Source of the DNA: an uncultured Flavobacteriales bacterium
GTDB taxonomy: Bacteria > Bacteroidota > Bacteroidia > Flavobacteriales_G > Salibacteraceae
NCBI GenBank assembly: GCA_943788725.1
Contig: CALSRJ010000003.1
Location: forward strand, 1 to 64,000
DNA: 64,000 nt
Direction of reading: 5' to 3'
The notes under the pieces are model-generated. The model saw only the letters and a program-made list of their open reading frames with translations. It did not search any database and was not told the DNA's origin. The position numbers were made by a program, and so were the translations under genes. Shown here piece by piece: positions 1 through 9,071 of this stretch (position 1 is its first letter; the number at the start of each line of letters is the position of its first letter).

Positions 1-2
1 TT

Positions 3-1766
3 TGCATGGCTCTAATCACAAACGCCCAGGTGATTTTCTCGGGCGTTTCCCCCTCCAGTGTAGAGGGCAATTATGACTTTACATGGGCCGACCCAGGAGG
101 AGGAGACTGGTCTTGTCCAGACTTCAACATCCCTAACACCTATGTACAAGACACTTTGATGATGGTGGATGATGGCTCTACGGGAACCAACCCTCAAGGC
201 AATCCCATTTCTGCAGAAGGATGCGGACCATTGATCAATGACCTCACTGGAAAAATTGCCGTCATCTACCGAAACACGTGTGAGTTTGGTATGAAGGCAC
301 GCAACGCTGAAAATGCTGGCGCTGTGGGCGTCATCATCATCAACCGAGAAGACGAATTGGTCAATATGGGTGGTGGTGATTCTGGATTGGTAGTGACCAT
401 TCCTGTGGTATTCATCAAGGCCATTGACGGACTTACATTAACCGGAGCGATGCAAAACGGCCCAGTCGTTTGTTTCATGGGCAACAGAGCTGGCCTCTAC
501 TCTAGCGACTTGAGCGTTGCAAGAGCAGACGCGTTGATTCCCAAGGTATATTCTGTTCCAAGTCAATTGGCTCAAGACGATGGTGACATCGCTTTCGACT
601 TAGGCGTGACCATTTTCAATTTTGGCAATAACGACCAAGACAGCGCGATGGTGCATGCTACGATTACAGATCCAGGTGGAAGTGTAGTCTATGATGAAAG
701 TGCTGGTCCTTTCGCCCTTGCTGGCGTCGATACTACTGGAGCATCTAGCATTGACAGTGTGATCGTCATGCCAGGACAGGCGAGTTCGCTTCCTGCCTAC
801 TCCATTACCAGCCCTACCGCTGGGCGGTACACCGTTTCATATAGCATTACCAATGGAAATGGCGTGGATGACTATCCAGACGACAATGAAATCACCTCTG
901 ATTTCATCATTGGAACCGATTTCTCCTATTGTGAGATCGACGAAAACGATGACGTCACGGCCACTGCACATTACCGACCGTCAGGTGAGTATACAAGCTA
1001 TTCGGCATGTGTTGCATTCCGTGATCCGAACGCGAGTCGAATTGGTGTAGACGGACTTTGGTTCTCTGCTGCTGCAGATGATTCATTGACCAACCAACCA
1101 TTTTATGTGAAGGCCTTCAAATGGAACGACGCCTTTGTTGACCTAGATGATCCGAACATCGGATTCATTGGTCTTGAAGAAATGAGCAGTGTGACGTATA
1201 CGTTTAGCGAAGACATTCAAGAGACATTCGTTTACGCAGAATTCGAAAACGACGTTCCTCTGTTGGATGATACACGCTACCTCTTCTGCGTGCAGACATA
1301 TGATCCAACACTCTACATTGGCTTTGACACTCGAACCCAATACGTTGCCAACCAAGCGCTTTACCGTCAGCCTATCGGTATTGTAGAGAAGAGTACAGAA
1401 TACGACCCTATCGGTTTTGAGGCAGACGTGACGCCTAGTATTCGCTTGTCGATCCTTGATTCTTCTGATATCGTAATTCCAGTGGATACCACACCAGACA
1501 ACACTGGCATCGCAGAAATGGCTTCCTTCAAGCTGAACGCCTATCCAAATCCCGCCAAGGATGAGTTGGTGATTTTGGCTGAGGTAGACGGAAGCGTTTC
1601 GATGAGCATCGTTGACATTGCGGGTAAAGTGGTCATGCAAGATCAAGTTTCCTTCAAAGGCAATACGACCAGCTTGAACATCGGCAACCTTCAATCAGGC
1701 ATTTACATCGTTCGTTTGCAAGATGCAGACGGTCGGGTAAGCCAGACACGGGTTATCAAGCAATAA
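3..1766 (+). CDS. PA-domain T9SS-secreted protein (5' end outside window)
   Basis: The reading frame is open to the left window edge, so the true start is upstream; the first visible residues resemble mature sequence directly after a signal peptide, so probably only a short N-terminus is missing. Counting from the ATG at 6, residues about 65-155 form a protease-associated (PA) domain (GCGPL..KIAVIYR..GAVGVIIIN..IPVVFI), a fold that often accompanies secreted peptidases but has no catalysis of its own. I see no peptidase active site in the visible part. The middle is beta-rich and unassigned. The last 75 or so residues are a T9SS type A sorting domain (YPNPAKDELVI ... GIYIVRLQD ... RVIKQ), which in this phylum directs export through the outer membrane and cell-surface anchoring. 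A hairpin terminator follows. The exact role is unknown. Confidence 0.85.
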   Translation, partial: CMALITNAQVIFSGVSPSSVEGNYDFTWADPGGGDWSCPDFNIPNTYVQDTLMMVDDGSTGTNPQGNPISAEGCGPLINDLTGKIAVIYRNTCEFGMKARNAENAGAVGVIIINREDELVNMGGGDSGLVVTIPVVFIKAIDGLTLTGAMQNGPVVCFMGNRAGLYSSDLSVARADALIPKVYSVPSQLAQDDGDIAFDLGVTIFNFGNNDQDSAMVHATITDPGGSVVYDESAGPFALAGVDTTGASSIDSVIVMPGQASSLPAYSITSPTAGRYTVSYSITNGNGVDDYPDDNEITSDFIIGTDFSYCEIDENDDVTATAHYRPSGEYTSYSACVAFRDPNASRIGVDGLWFSAAADDSLTNQPFYVKAFKWNDAFVDLDDPNIGFIGLEEMSSVTYTFSEDIQETFVYAEFENDVPLLDDTRYLFCVQTYDPTLYIGFDTRTQYVANQALYRQPIGIVEKSTEYDPIGFEADVTPSIRLSILDSSDIVIPVDTTPDNTGIAEMASFKLNAYPNPAKDELVILAEVDGSVSMSIVDIAGKVVMQDQVSFKGNTTSLNIGNLQSGIYIVRLQDADGRVSQTRVIKQ

Positions 1767-1793
1767 GAAACCTAGCTATACAGTTGAATGTTT

Positions 1794-1823
1794 AAAAGGG
1801 GCGAATTGCTTCGCCCCTTTTTA
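1794..1823 (+). terminator. Rho-independent terminator
   Basis: The stem AAAGGGGCGAA/TTCGCCCCTTT with a tiny loop is followed by a T run. It lies 28 bases after the stop codon of the PA-domain protein and separates it from the next gene, which has its own promoter. Confidence 0.8.
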
Positions 1824-1890
1824 TTTGCCAAAATGAGCAGAATCATCTCTTTTCACCCCTCTCAAACTCCTTCCATTATAGACTTAACCG

Positions 1891-1898
1891 TATGTTTG
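1891..1898 (+). promoter_or_regulatory. Bacteroidota -7 promoter box (TATGTTTG)
   Basis: The sequence fits the Bacteroidota -7 consensus TAnnTTTG and lies 23 bases before the ATG at 1922, giving a short leader. No clear -33 TTG box is visible at the expected distance, so this rests on the -7 match and its position. Confidence 0.5.
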
Positions 1899-1921
1899 GG
1901 ACACTAACTTAAAATTAGATT

Positions 1922-4861
1922 ATGAAAAAACTATTTACGCTACTCACATTTACCCTATTGACCGTCGGCTTGGCCGTTGGCCAAAGCTCAGTGTCTGCTA
2001 CTTATTCCAGTGGCAACATCAGCTCTTACAGTTATACATACAGCGCACCTTGTAATGCTGGTGACACGATGCAAGTAAGCGTTCCTGCAGGAGCGCTGAT
2101 CATTGGAATGGACATCAGCTACAACATGGTAGCCCAAAATTGGGGTTACATGTCAGAGCAGCGCTCTCGAGTCGAATGTATCACAACTGGGCAGTCAGAA
2201 TCGCAATACTATTCAGGCTCAGGAACGAGTGGAACGTTCGCATACAACAGAACAGGTGTTGATATCGCTAACGGCATCTCCTCTGGCTCCATCACTTTAC
2301 GCATGCAAGCTTGGAGAACATGGGGTAGCGGTGGATGCACCACGACTTATCAATATATCCCTAGCGGGTCATGGACAGTCACTGTATACTACTGCCCAGG
2401 CACTGCTCCTTACTTGCCCATTCTTTCGCAAGACACCGTTATGGCAGTTTGTGGAGATAACACTGTCAATGTAAGTGCAAATAGCAATTACGCCTCTTAT
2501 ATGTGGAGCAATGGTGACACTTCAGCGACGGCCACTTTTGACCAAAGCGGAAATTATGTTGTGTATGCGACCGATTCAGGAGGGTGCCCTTATCCTGACA
2601 CTGTTGCTGTTAGCTTGATTACGCCATCCAATATGGCCCCAACAGACACTACGATTTGCCAGGGCGAAACCGTTGAGCTTAATGCGTATTATGATCCGGA
2701 CCCATGTGTTCTTTTGAATGAATTTCTTGAATCGAATTCAAACGTAGTAGACCACAACTCGCTCACAGGTGATGACAACGGTGGAATTGCCATTACACCA
2801 GATTATTACTACTACACTGGCGACAGCTACACGGTACGCTACAATGCTGATAACCTTACAGGGGGCATTTCATTGCCACAGCGAGAAGGTATTTTCAGCG
2901 ATTTGGCTTCAGGTCAAGTCTACACGCTTTGGGACACCGTTGCAAACGATTTCAATGCAAACTGGCCCGCCTACAGCTATAATTCTATCAATGCGATTCG
3001 CATGATGGACGACAGCTTGAACTATGGAACAGTGGTTGGTCTTTCAGAGACGATCAACGCTGGTTCTTCATCATTCATTGCTGCGGGATCAGGATTCATG
3101 ATTCTCTGGGCAAACACGAACAACACCTTCTACCATATTGACCTGTCAAACGGTCAAGTAACCAATGTAGGTACTGGAGATCTCCAGACCACAGGTAGTG
3201 GTGGAATCTATATGAACAGCACAGAAAACTGGGCTGATTGGGGAATTGCTGAATGCTACAATGGCGGATACTCCGTAGTTGGCCGATGTACGTACCTCTA
3301 TGGAAACTACCAATACTCTCCAGGTCGCATGGTGCGATGGGATATTGCAGAAGGAAGCGCTGAGCAAATCGCGGAATTCAGTGGCTCGGTGAGCGACATG
3401 GCATGTATCACCTACTCTCCATGGCACCAGCGCTGGTATTTCCACCATGAAGGCAGTTCCTTGTTTGGAGGTTCAGCTGAGACCGCTGGGTATGCGGATG
3501 CTACAACAGGTGCATCTTCTCCTTTCAACATCAGTTGGAACAACGGAGATTCAGGCCAAGTGATCAGCGTCACTCCAGATTCTACAACAATGTACATTGT
3601 TGAGATTTCTGATGGCGTACAGTCTTGTTACGACACCGCAAATGTCACGGTAACTATTTCACCTGACATTCAATTTACAACCACCGATATCGCGTGTAAA
3701 GGTGATTCAAATGGTGCGGTTGCTTCTACCTTAAACGGTGGCACATCTCCTTTCACCTACAACTGGATGTCTCTTGACACAAACGTAACACTAGGATCTA
3801 CAAGCGGAACAGGAATCAACAATGTACCTGCTGGATACTACTCGCTTTATGTAATGGATGACAACGGTTGTTCTGACATGGACACCGCCTACGTATGGGA
3901 GCCAGTTTCAGTATTCTCTCCCATCTTAAACGGCGAGATCGATCCATTGTGCTCTTACTCTGAAGATGGTCGTTCTATCGTTCTCAGTGCTGGTGGAGAT
4001 GCTCCTTATACCTTCAACTGGTCTAATGGCGTTACGAACGACACCAACCTTACCCTCGCTAGTGGTGGCTATTCAGTTACCGTAACGGACGGAAACGGTT
4101 GCGAGCGCGTACTCAACGGAGACCTCGAAGCCCCAAGTGCGGTTGAAATGAGCTTCACTTCTACAGGCAACGATTGTGAGGACGAAAACGAAGGTTCCGC
4201 GAGCGTTACCGCGACTGGTGGCACTTCTCCTTACGCTTACGAATGGGACAACGGAGACGACGATCCCAACGCGAACAGCTTGACTTCTGGTTATCACTTC
4301 GTGACCATTACAGATGGAAACGGTTGTTCATTTGTGGATTCAGTAGAAATCACCTTTGTAAGTGCAGCTCCAAACATTCCATTGGCCGATTCAGTTGAGA
4401 AGTGTTCACAAAACGTGATTATGCTTGACGCTGGTGATGAAGGTACTTCTTACTTGTGGTCTACAGGTGATACCAGCCAAGTGATTACCACGAACGCTGG
4501 TGGATTGATTTTCGTGACCGTCACAGGACCAAATGGTTGTGAGGCAGAAAAGTCCATCTTCATCGTGAACACTCCATGTCCTACTGGCATTTCTGCCATC
4601 GAGGATGTTCCTTTCTTCAATGTGTATCCTAACCCATCCAACGGTGTGTTTAACATTGAAGTAGCAAGTGCATTGAACACGGCTATCGACCTCCAATTGA
4701 CTGACCTCACTGGTCGTGTGATGGATGCAAGAAGCGGAGCGCTTGGAGCAGGTTCTACGATTACTACTTTAGATTTGACAGCCCTCGCAAGAGGTACCTA
4801 CATGCTCCGCATGTTGCGTGATGGTGAGTTGATCACCGTGCGACAGATCGTGATCCAATAA
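1922..4861 (+). CDS. SprB-repeat T9SS-secreted surface protein
   Basis: This 979-residue protein starts with a clear signal peptide (MKKLFTLLTFTLLTVGLAVG, cleavage near GQ). The N-terminal third is beta-rich with Ig-like stretches; a central part (about residues 255-520) is unassigned. From about residue 570 to 830 there are several SprB-type repeats, recognisable by C(K/E)xxxxG..., GGTSPF/Y.Y.W, and G.(Y/H).(V/L)...DxNGC. SprB repeats occur in surface adhesins that gliding machinery moves in flavobacteria, and in many other exported proteins. The C-terminus (about 895-979) is a T9SS type A sorting domain with PNPSNGVFNIEV and a final RQIVIQ. It has its own promoter and is followed by a strong terminator, so it is probably transcribed alone. 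Its ligand cannot be read from sequence. Confidence 0.88.
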   Translation: MKKLFTLLTFTLLTVGLAVGQSSVSATYSSGNISSYSYTYSAPCNAGDTMQVSVPAGALIIGMDISYNMVAQNWGYMSEQRSRVECITTGQSESQYYSGSGTSGTFAYNRTGVDIANGISSGSITLRMQAWRTWGSGGCTTTYQYIPSGSWTVTVYYCPGTAPYLPILSQDTVMAVCGDNTVNVSANSNYASYMWSNGDTSATATFDQSGNYVVYATDSGGCPYPDTVAVSLITPSNMAPTDTTICQGETVELNAYYDPDPCVLLNEFLESNSNVVDHNSLTGDDNGGIAITPDYYYYTGDSYTVRYNADNLTGGISLPQREGIFSDLASGQVYTLWDTVANDFNANWPAYSYNSINAIRMMDDSLNYGTVVGLSETINAGSSSFIAAGSGFMILWANTNNTFYHIDLSNGQVTNVGTGDLQTTGSGGIYMNSTENWADWGIAECYNGGYSVVGRCTYLYGNYQYSPGRMVRWDIAEGSAEQIAEFSGSVSDMACITYSPWHQRWYFHHEGSSLFGGSAETAGYADATTGASSPFNISWNNGDSGQVISVTPDSTTMYIVEISDGVQSCYDTANVTVTISPDIQFTTTDIACKGDSNGAVASTLNGGTSPFTYNWMSLDTNVTLGSTSGTGINNVPAGYYSLYVMDDNGCSDMDTAYVWEPVSVFSPILNGEIDPLCSYSEDGRSIVLSAGGDAPYTFNWSNGVTNDTNLTLASGGYSVTVTDGNGCERVLNGDLEAPSAVEMSFTSTGNDCEDENEGSASVTATGGTSPYAYEWDNGDDDPNANSLTSGYHFVTITDGNGCSFVDSVEITFVSAAPNIPLADSVEKCSQNVIMLDAGDEGTSYLWSTGDTSQVITTNAGGLIFVTVTGPNGCEAEKSIFIVNTPCPTGISAIEDVPFFNVYPNPSNGVFNIEVASALNTAIDLQLTDLTGRVMDARSGALGAGSTITTLDLTALARGTYMLRMLRDGELITVRQIVIQ

Positions 4862-4880
4862 GGACCCAATACCTATTTTG

Positions 4881-4908
4881 AAAGGGGAGCTTCGGCTCCC
4901 CTTTTTTT
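4881..4908 (+). terminator. Rho-independent terminator
   Basis: A 10-bp perfect stem AAAGGGGAGC/GCTCCCCTTT closed by a TTCG tetraloop and followed by seven Ts, 20 bases after the SprB-repeat protein stop codon. Confidence 0.85.
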
Positions 4909-4956
4909 GTTGAAAGAAAGCCGGAAAAAAGGGCCCGCAAGCTCTCCACTGCCTAT

Positions 4957-4964
4957 TACATTTG
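4957..4964 (+). promoter_or_regulatory. Bacteroidota -7 promoter box (TACATTTG)
   Basis: A perfect TAnnTTTG match 20 bases before the ATG of the aminotransferase gene and downstream of the previous terminator, as expected for a new transcription unit. Confidence 0.55.
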
Positions 4965-4984
4965 TCTCCTGACGGAAAGAACCC

Positions 4985-6142
4985 ATGCCTACGTATCCTA
5001 ACACCATCAGTTCCAAACTACCCAAGGTTGGAACCACCATTTTTACGGTGATGAGCCGCTTGGCACAAGAACAAGGTGCGTTCAACCTTTCTCAAGGATT
5101 TCCAGACTTTCCTGTGGATCAGCACCTGATTGATCTCGTGCATCACCACATGAGCACCGGCAAGAATCAGTACCCCCCGATGGCTGGCATTCCACGCCTG
5201 CGGGAGATCATCTGCGAAAAGATGGAGCGCCTGTACGGCACGTCCTACGATCCAGAGACAGAGGTGACGATCACCGCCGGAGGTACGCAAGCCATCTTCA
5301 CCGCCATCATGGCCACCATCAACGAGGGCGATGAAGTGATCATGTTCACACCTGCTTACGATTGCTACGCCCCTGCGGTTGAGTTAGCGGGTGGCAAACC
5401 CGTTTACGTACAACTCAAGTCTACGGACTACAGCATCGACTGGAAGCAGGTGAAAAAAGTGGTCAGTCGCCACACCAAAATGATCATGATCAACACGCCG
5501 CACAATCCGAGCGGTGCGGTGCTCAAGGAGGCCGACGTGCAAGAGCTCATCAAGATCACCAAAGACAACGACATCATTATTCTTAGCGATGAGGTGTATG
5601 AGCACATCATCTTTGACGGCATTCCTCACCAAAGCATGGCACGTCACCCTGAGCTCGCGAATCGCTCCATGATCGTGTATTCTTTTGGAAAAACTTTTCA
5701 TGTAACGGGTTGGAAAACAGGCTACGTGGTAGCCCCCCAAAACCTCATGGCTGAATTTAGAAAGGTGCACCAGTTCAATGTGTTCACTGCCAACAGTCCG
5801 ATTCAATACGCTCTTGCGGATTACATGAGCAATGAAGACAACTACATGCACATCGGTGCATTCTACCAAGCCAAACGTGACCTGTTCTTGAGCGCCGTAA
5901 AGGCCTCACGCTTCAAGATCAAACCAACGCGCGGCACTTATTTCCAATTGCTAGACTATTCTAAGATCAGCAAAGAGGAAGACACCGAATTGGCCAAGCG
6001 ACTGACCATCGAACACAAAGTAGCGTCGATTCCAGTTTCGGTGTTCTATCACAATCCGGTACAGAACAACGTCCTTCGGTTTTGTTTTGCCAAGGAAGAC
6101 GACACCCTCAAACGCGCTGGAGACATTATCTGCAATATTTGA
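4985..6142 (+). CDS. Methionine/glutamine aminotransferase (YbdL-type, PLP-dependent)
   Basis: This 385-residue fold-type I aminotransferase opens with the subgroup signature SKLPKVGTTIFTVMSRLAQE and NLSQGFPDFP, seen in methionine aminotransferases of the YbdL / kynurenine-oxoglutarate transaminase group. Visible PLP-site elements are NTPHNPSGAV (Asn contacting the cofactor), LSDEVYEHIIFDG (Asp and Tyr), SFGKTFHVTGWKTGY (Schiff-base lysine in SFGKTF) and a C-terminal LRFCFAKEDDTL holding the substrate-binding Arg. It should interconvert methionine or glutamine with their keto acids, including the keto acid of methionine salvage. Its stop overlaps the next gene's start (TGATG), and that gene is an omega-amidase-like nitrilase, the usual partner that makes glutamine transamination irreversible. 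Length is normal for the family. Confidence 0.88.
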   Translation: MPTYPNTISSKLPKVGTTIFTVMSRLAQEQGAFNLSQGFPDFPVDQHLIDLVHHHMSTGKNQYPPMAGIPRLREIICEKMERLYGTSYDPETEVTITAGGTQAIFTAIMATINEGDEVIMFTPAYDCYAPAVELAGGKPVYVQLKSTDYSIDWKQVKKVVSRHTKMIMINTPHNPSGAVLKEADVQELIKITKDNDIIILSDEVYEHIIFDGIPHQSMARHPELANRSMIVYSFGKTFHVTGWKTGYVVAPQNLMAEFRKVHQFNVFTANSPIQYALADYMSNEDNYMHIGAFYQAKRDLFLSAVKASRFKIKPTRGTYFQLLDYSKISKEEDTELAKRLTIEHKVASIPVSVFYHNPVQNNVLRFCFAKEDDTLKRAGDIICNI

Positions 6143-6948
6143 TGACACCCAAGGAGAAGATCACCGTAAGCCTTGTTCAACCCAACGTACATTGGGAAGA
6201 GCGGACTGCGAATCTCCTTCATCTTTCCTCGCTTTTAGCTTCCGTTGAAAATACAGACCTCATCGTCTTGCCCGAAATGTTCCCCACGGGCTTCTCCATG
6301 CGGCCTCAAGACCTTGCAGAGGAAGCCGGCGGAGTTAGCACACAATGGATGGCTGAACTCGCTCAGGCCAAGGACTCGTATGTGGTGGGAAGCATCATAA
6401 CCCACGTGGATGGACATTACTTCAACCGCCTCATCTGGATGCATCCCGATGGCCGTTACCAGCACTACAACAAAAGGCACCTCTTCAGTTTCGCCAACGA
6501 GCACGAACATTACCAGGCAGGCACCGAACGCATCGTTACTGATCTCCATGGCTGGCGCGTTTGCCCTTTGATATGCTATGACTTACGCTTTCCCGTTTGG
6601 TCACGCAATCAGGCACTGGATGGTAGTACGGTCGACAACGTATTCGACTTGCAAATCTTTGTGGCCAACTGGCCGGAAGCTCGACGCAAGCCTTGGATGA
6701 CCTTGCTCGAGGCAAGGGCCCATGAAAACCAGTGCTACGTGATCGGCGTGAACCGTGTGGGTCTGGATGGAAATGGGATTCAGCATTCAGGGGATAGCGC
6801 GGCTTATGATCCAAAGGGGGAATTGCTTTCCAACGTGCCTTCTAGCGAAGAATCGGTGCAGCAATGCACCCTAGATTTTACCGCGCTGGTGGCCTTCCGT
6901 GAAAAATTTACGGCTTGGAAGGACAAGGATAACTTCAAGCTCAGCTAA
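6142..6948 (+). CDS. Omega-amidase-like carbon-nitrogen hydrolase (YafV/Nit2 type)
   Basis: A 268-residue nitrilase-superfamily protein. The start is the ATG overlapping the aminotransferase stop as TGATG; a longer frame back to 6082 exists but would overlap the upstream gene by 60 bases and adds sequence unlike the family. The Glu-Lys-Cys triad is visible: E in VLPEMFPTGF, K in HYNKRHLF and C in CPLICYDLRFPVW. The family hydrolyses omega-amides of 2-oxo acids such as alpha-ketoglutaramate, the by-product of glutamine transaminases, so the pairing with the upstream aminotransferase suggests a coupled glutamine-transaminase/omega-amidase route in methionine salvage. It is cytoplasmic, with no signal peptide. 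Its 3' end overlaps the convergent lipoprotein gene by four bases. Confidence 0.87.
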   Translation: MTPKEKITVSLVQPNVHWEERTANLLHLSSLLASVENTDLIVLPEMFPTGFSMRPQDLAEEAGGVSTQWMAELAQAKDSYVVGSIITHVDGHYFNRLIWMHPDGRYQHYNKRHLFSFANEHEHYQAGTERIVTDLHGWRVCPLICYDLRFPVWSRNQALDGSTVDNVFDLQIFVANWPEARRKPWMTLLEARAHENQCYVIGVNRVGLDGNGIQHSGDSAAYDPKGELLSNVPSSEESVQQCTLDFTALVAFREKFTAWKDKDNFKLS

Positions 6949-8615
6949 GGCTCCACTTTCCATTCAATTTCTTCGACCCAATTGGGCTTGATCTCCAGGT
7001 CTTGCTCGTAGAATAGAACCTGCTCGGGGAAGGTCTTTGCCCGGTAATCTCCGGGATCCCATTTGCCGTTTTCATTGCTATCAACGACCAGTCGCATCTG
7101 GTACTTCCCGATGGGAATGTGCAGCAAATTCACCGATGCCTTGGCTGTGATCTGCTGCTCGCGAATGGCTTTTCCTTCCTTGTTCAGCAACTGCCACACA
7201 TGGCCATGCCCCCGATCGGGAAGGTCATGGTGCACAGTCAATTCTCCATAGTCCTCCTTTGACGTAGCCTTGAGGGTCATTCGTATCGTATCGTTACACT
7301 GACCATAATTGCTGCACAAGGCTGAGTCGGCTAGGAAAATCTTGTACGTCTGCCCTTGCTTCCAATCGTAGGTTACGGTGATGCCCAGATCCATCGTCTT
7401 TGACAATGTCGCGAGCTCCAGAGAATCCTCTCCTTCAATCAGCAAACCAGAACTCAAGTCCACGTGGCCTAAGGGCACCTCAGAGAGCAGTTCGAGCGCT
7501 TGGAAATACTTGATCTTTCCTCCCTTGGCTTTCAGTTGGAAGCCTTCGTCTTTCTTCTTCTTATCGGGTTTCGCAAACTTGGAAGGCTGGAAAAAACGCA
7601 CTGTGTCAAGGTTATCATCATAGGCGATCCTGAGGTCCAATGAATCGTAGTCATCGGCAGCTGGAAACCAGTACGTCACGCTATCGCGCTCAGTGTTCCA
7701 TCGTTCAATCCATTGGCTTATGTCCTTGCCGTTCAACTCCGTGATGGTATACGCATCCACCGGCAAATTGAAAACGAACTGGAGGCCTTTGTCTTCCACT
7801 TGTTTCTTCTCCTTAAGGAATTGAATCGTATCGGCATGCAGGAAGAGCAATAGGTCGTCCACGGCTTCGGCGGTGGTATCGATCGGAGATACGGCTGTGA
7901 TCCTTTCATTGCGGTAGGCAATGCGCTCAATGGGAAGGTCAAAGGTGTATCCGTTGTTGCCCGTCTCCAGAGCAAAGACCTCGTATTTCCCCGCGGCGAG
8001 GTATCCGATGGCATACTTTCCTTGGTCATCGGTCTTGGCGAAATAGCGAGGAAGTGAAGTCAGTGGAAGCGAATCAATGTTGTTGTCATACAACATGACG
8101 GTGACATCTTTTACAGGCTGCAATGTAAAGGCGTCTACTACCCTTCCGTGCACTTCAAAGGAATCGATGTAAGATCCGGTAGAGAAAACAAATAGGTTGC
8201 TGTCCAGCGGGTTTCGCTCGTTCACATCGGCGATGCCTTCTCCAAAATTGAAAACGTAGGTGGTGCTGTCAAGCAGTTCACCTTCCCACTCAATGGTCAC
8301 TTCCTTGTTGTGCAGCGTAAACGTAGGTGCTTGGTCAAAGGGTGGCGTCACCACCAAGGCTTTTGCAGCGCCGCCGATGTCTACGTACTCGTCAAACTCC
8401 ATGCGAATAGAGGTCCCATCAAAGTTCACGGCTCCGTTCTGTGGTGAAGAGCCGAGGATGCGAGGTGGGGTTTCGTCCTTGTCTCCCCCGGTGAGTTTAC
8501 CCGGCTGGGCGCACCCAAAGAGCAAAACTGCAGCTAGTAAACCAGCGATGTATTTAGTACAGGATCTTGGCAAGGTGGTCACAAAGTTGTTCAAGGTAAC
8601 GTCGATCCGAAGCAT
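6945..8615 (-). CDS. Ig-like domain lipoprotein, unknown function
   Basis: About 556 residues. A lipoprotein signal is clear: a hydrophobic stretch IAGLLAAVLLFGC ends in the acylated Cys, followed by AQPGKLTGGDKDETPP. The start is uncertain: I chose the ATG at 8615; GTG at 8582 and TTG at 8573 lie closer to the hydrophobic stretch and would overlap the upstream gene less. After the Cys comes a Big_5/SbsA-like Ig domain (PPRILGSSPQNGAVNFDGTSIRMEFDEYV is typical of this group, quoted here in part), then a carboxypeptidase-regulatory-like segment (VHGRVVDAFTLQPVKDVTVMLYD) and a beta-rich C-terminal half. Such proteins are common, poorly understood outer-membrane lipoproteins in Bacteroidota. It is the last gene of a minus-strand run. 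Confidence 0.8.
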   Translation of the reverse strand: MLRIDVTLNNFVTTLPRSCTKYIAGLLAAVLLFGCAQPGKLTGGDKDETPPRILGSSPQNGAVNFDGTSIRMEFDEYVDIGGAAKALVVTPPFDQAPTFTLHNKEVTIEWEGELLDSTTYVFNFGEGIADVNERNPLDSNLFVFSTGSYIDSFEVHGRVVDAFTLQPVKDVTVMLYDNNIDSLPLTSLPRYFAKTDDQGKYAIGYLAAGKYEVFALETGNNGYTFDLPIERIAYRNERITAVSPIDTTAEAVDDLLLFLHADTIQFLKEKKQVEDKGLQFVFNLPVDAYTITELNGKDISQWIERWNTERDSVTYWFPAADDYDSLDLRIAYDDNLDTVRFFQPSKFAKPDKKKKDEGFQLKAKGGKIKYFQALELLSEVPLGHVDLSSGLLIEGEDSLELATLSKTMDLGITVTYDWKQGQTYKIFLADSALCSNYGQCNDTIRMTLKATSKEDYGELTVHHDLPDRGHGHVWQLLNKEGKAIREQQITAKASVNLLHIPIGKYQMRLVVDSNENGKWDPGDYRAKTFPEQVLFYEQDLEIKPNWVEEIEWKVEP

Positions 8616-9042
8616 CGAAGGTATTGAGGTGTGCGCTATCGATGTCAAGTAGTGCCTCGACATCGCCCGTGTTGCTTTTTATGGGGACGACGATCTCCGA
8701 GCGGCTGTCTGAACTGCATGCGATGTGCCCGGGAAAGCGGTCTACGTCTGGTACGATGATGGTCTCGCCACGTTCCCAACTTTGGCCGCATACGCCTTTA
8801 CCCCTTTCGATGGTCATGCACGCCACAGGTCCTTGAAAGGGTCCCAATTTTAACGCTCCACCGCGTACCAGATAGAATCCAGTCCACAGGTTTGCAAAGG
8901 TTTGATGCAATGCAGCTGCCACATTAGAGAGCACAGCCACTTCGTCTTGTTCCCCCTCAATCAATGCCTTGATCTGTGGAAGTAACTGCTCGTACTTGAT
9001 CTCTTTTGGAGCTCCTGTTTCTATGGATATGCTTTCAGCCAA
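8554..9042 (-). CDS. Free methionine-(R)-sulfoxide reductase (GAF domain)
   Basis: A 162-residue single GAF-domain protein. It carries the three cysteines typical of fRMsr enzymes: GPVAC, KGVCG and GHIAC, the last followed by SxSRSEIVVPI, a hallmark of the family. The enzyme reduces free methionine-R-sulfoxide (not protein-bound) using thioredoxin, in the cytoplasm. The chosen start is a TTG whose product begins MAESI, matching family N-termini I remember; a TAnnTTTG box lies only five bases before it. It overlaps the start of the downstream lipoprotein gene and follows comF by 29 bases. Length is normal for the family. Confidence 0.9.
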   Translation of the reverse strand: MAESISIETGAPKEIKYEQLLPQIKALIEGEQDEVAVLSNVAAALHQTFANLWTGFYLVRGGALKLGPFQGPVACMTIERGKGVCGQSWERGETIIVPDVDRFPGHIACSSDSRSEIVVPIKSNTGDVEALLDIDSAHLNTFDASDRRYLEQLCDHLAKILY

Positions 9043-9047
9043 GGCAG

Positions 9048-9055
9048 CAAAGATA
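9048..9055 (-). promoter_or_regulatory. Possible -7 promoter box before fRMsr (TATCTTTG)
   Basis: On the minus strand TATCTTTG ends five bases before the TTG start of the fRMsr gene, in the 29-base gap after comF. If used it would give an almost leaderless transcript. A chance match is possible. Confidence 0.35.
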
Positions 9056-9071
9056 ACATCGCTTCAGGTGC

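Noticed and set aside
1143-1694. 183-codon minus-strand frame opposite the PA-domain protein
   Set aside because: Antisense to a gene with clear domains on the plus strand; no domain or promoter of its own.
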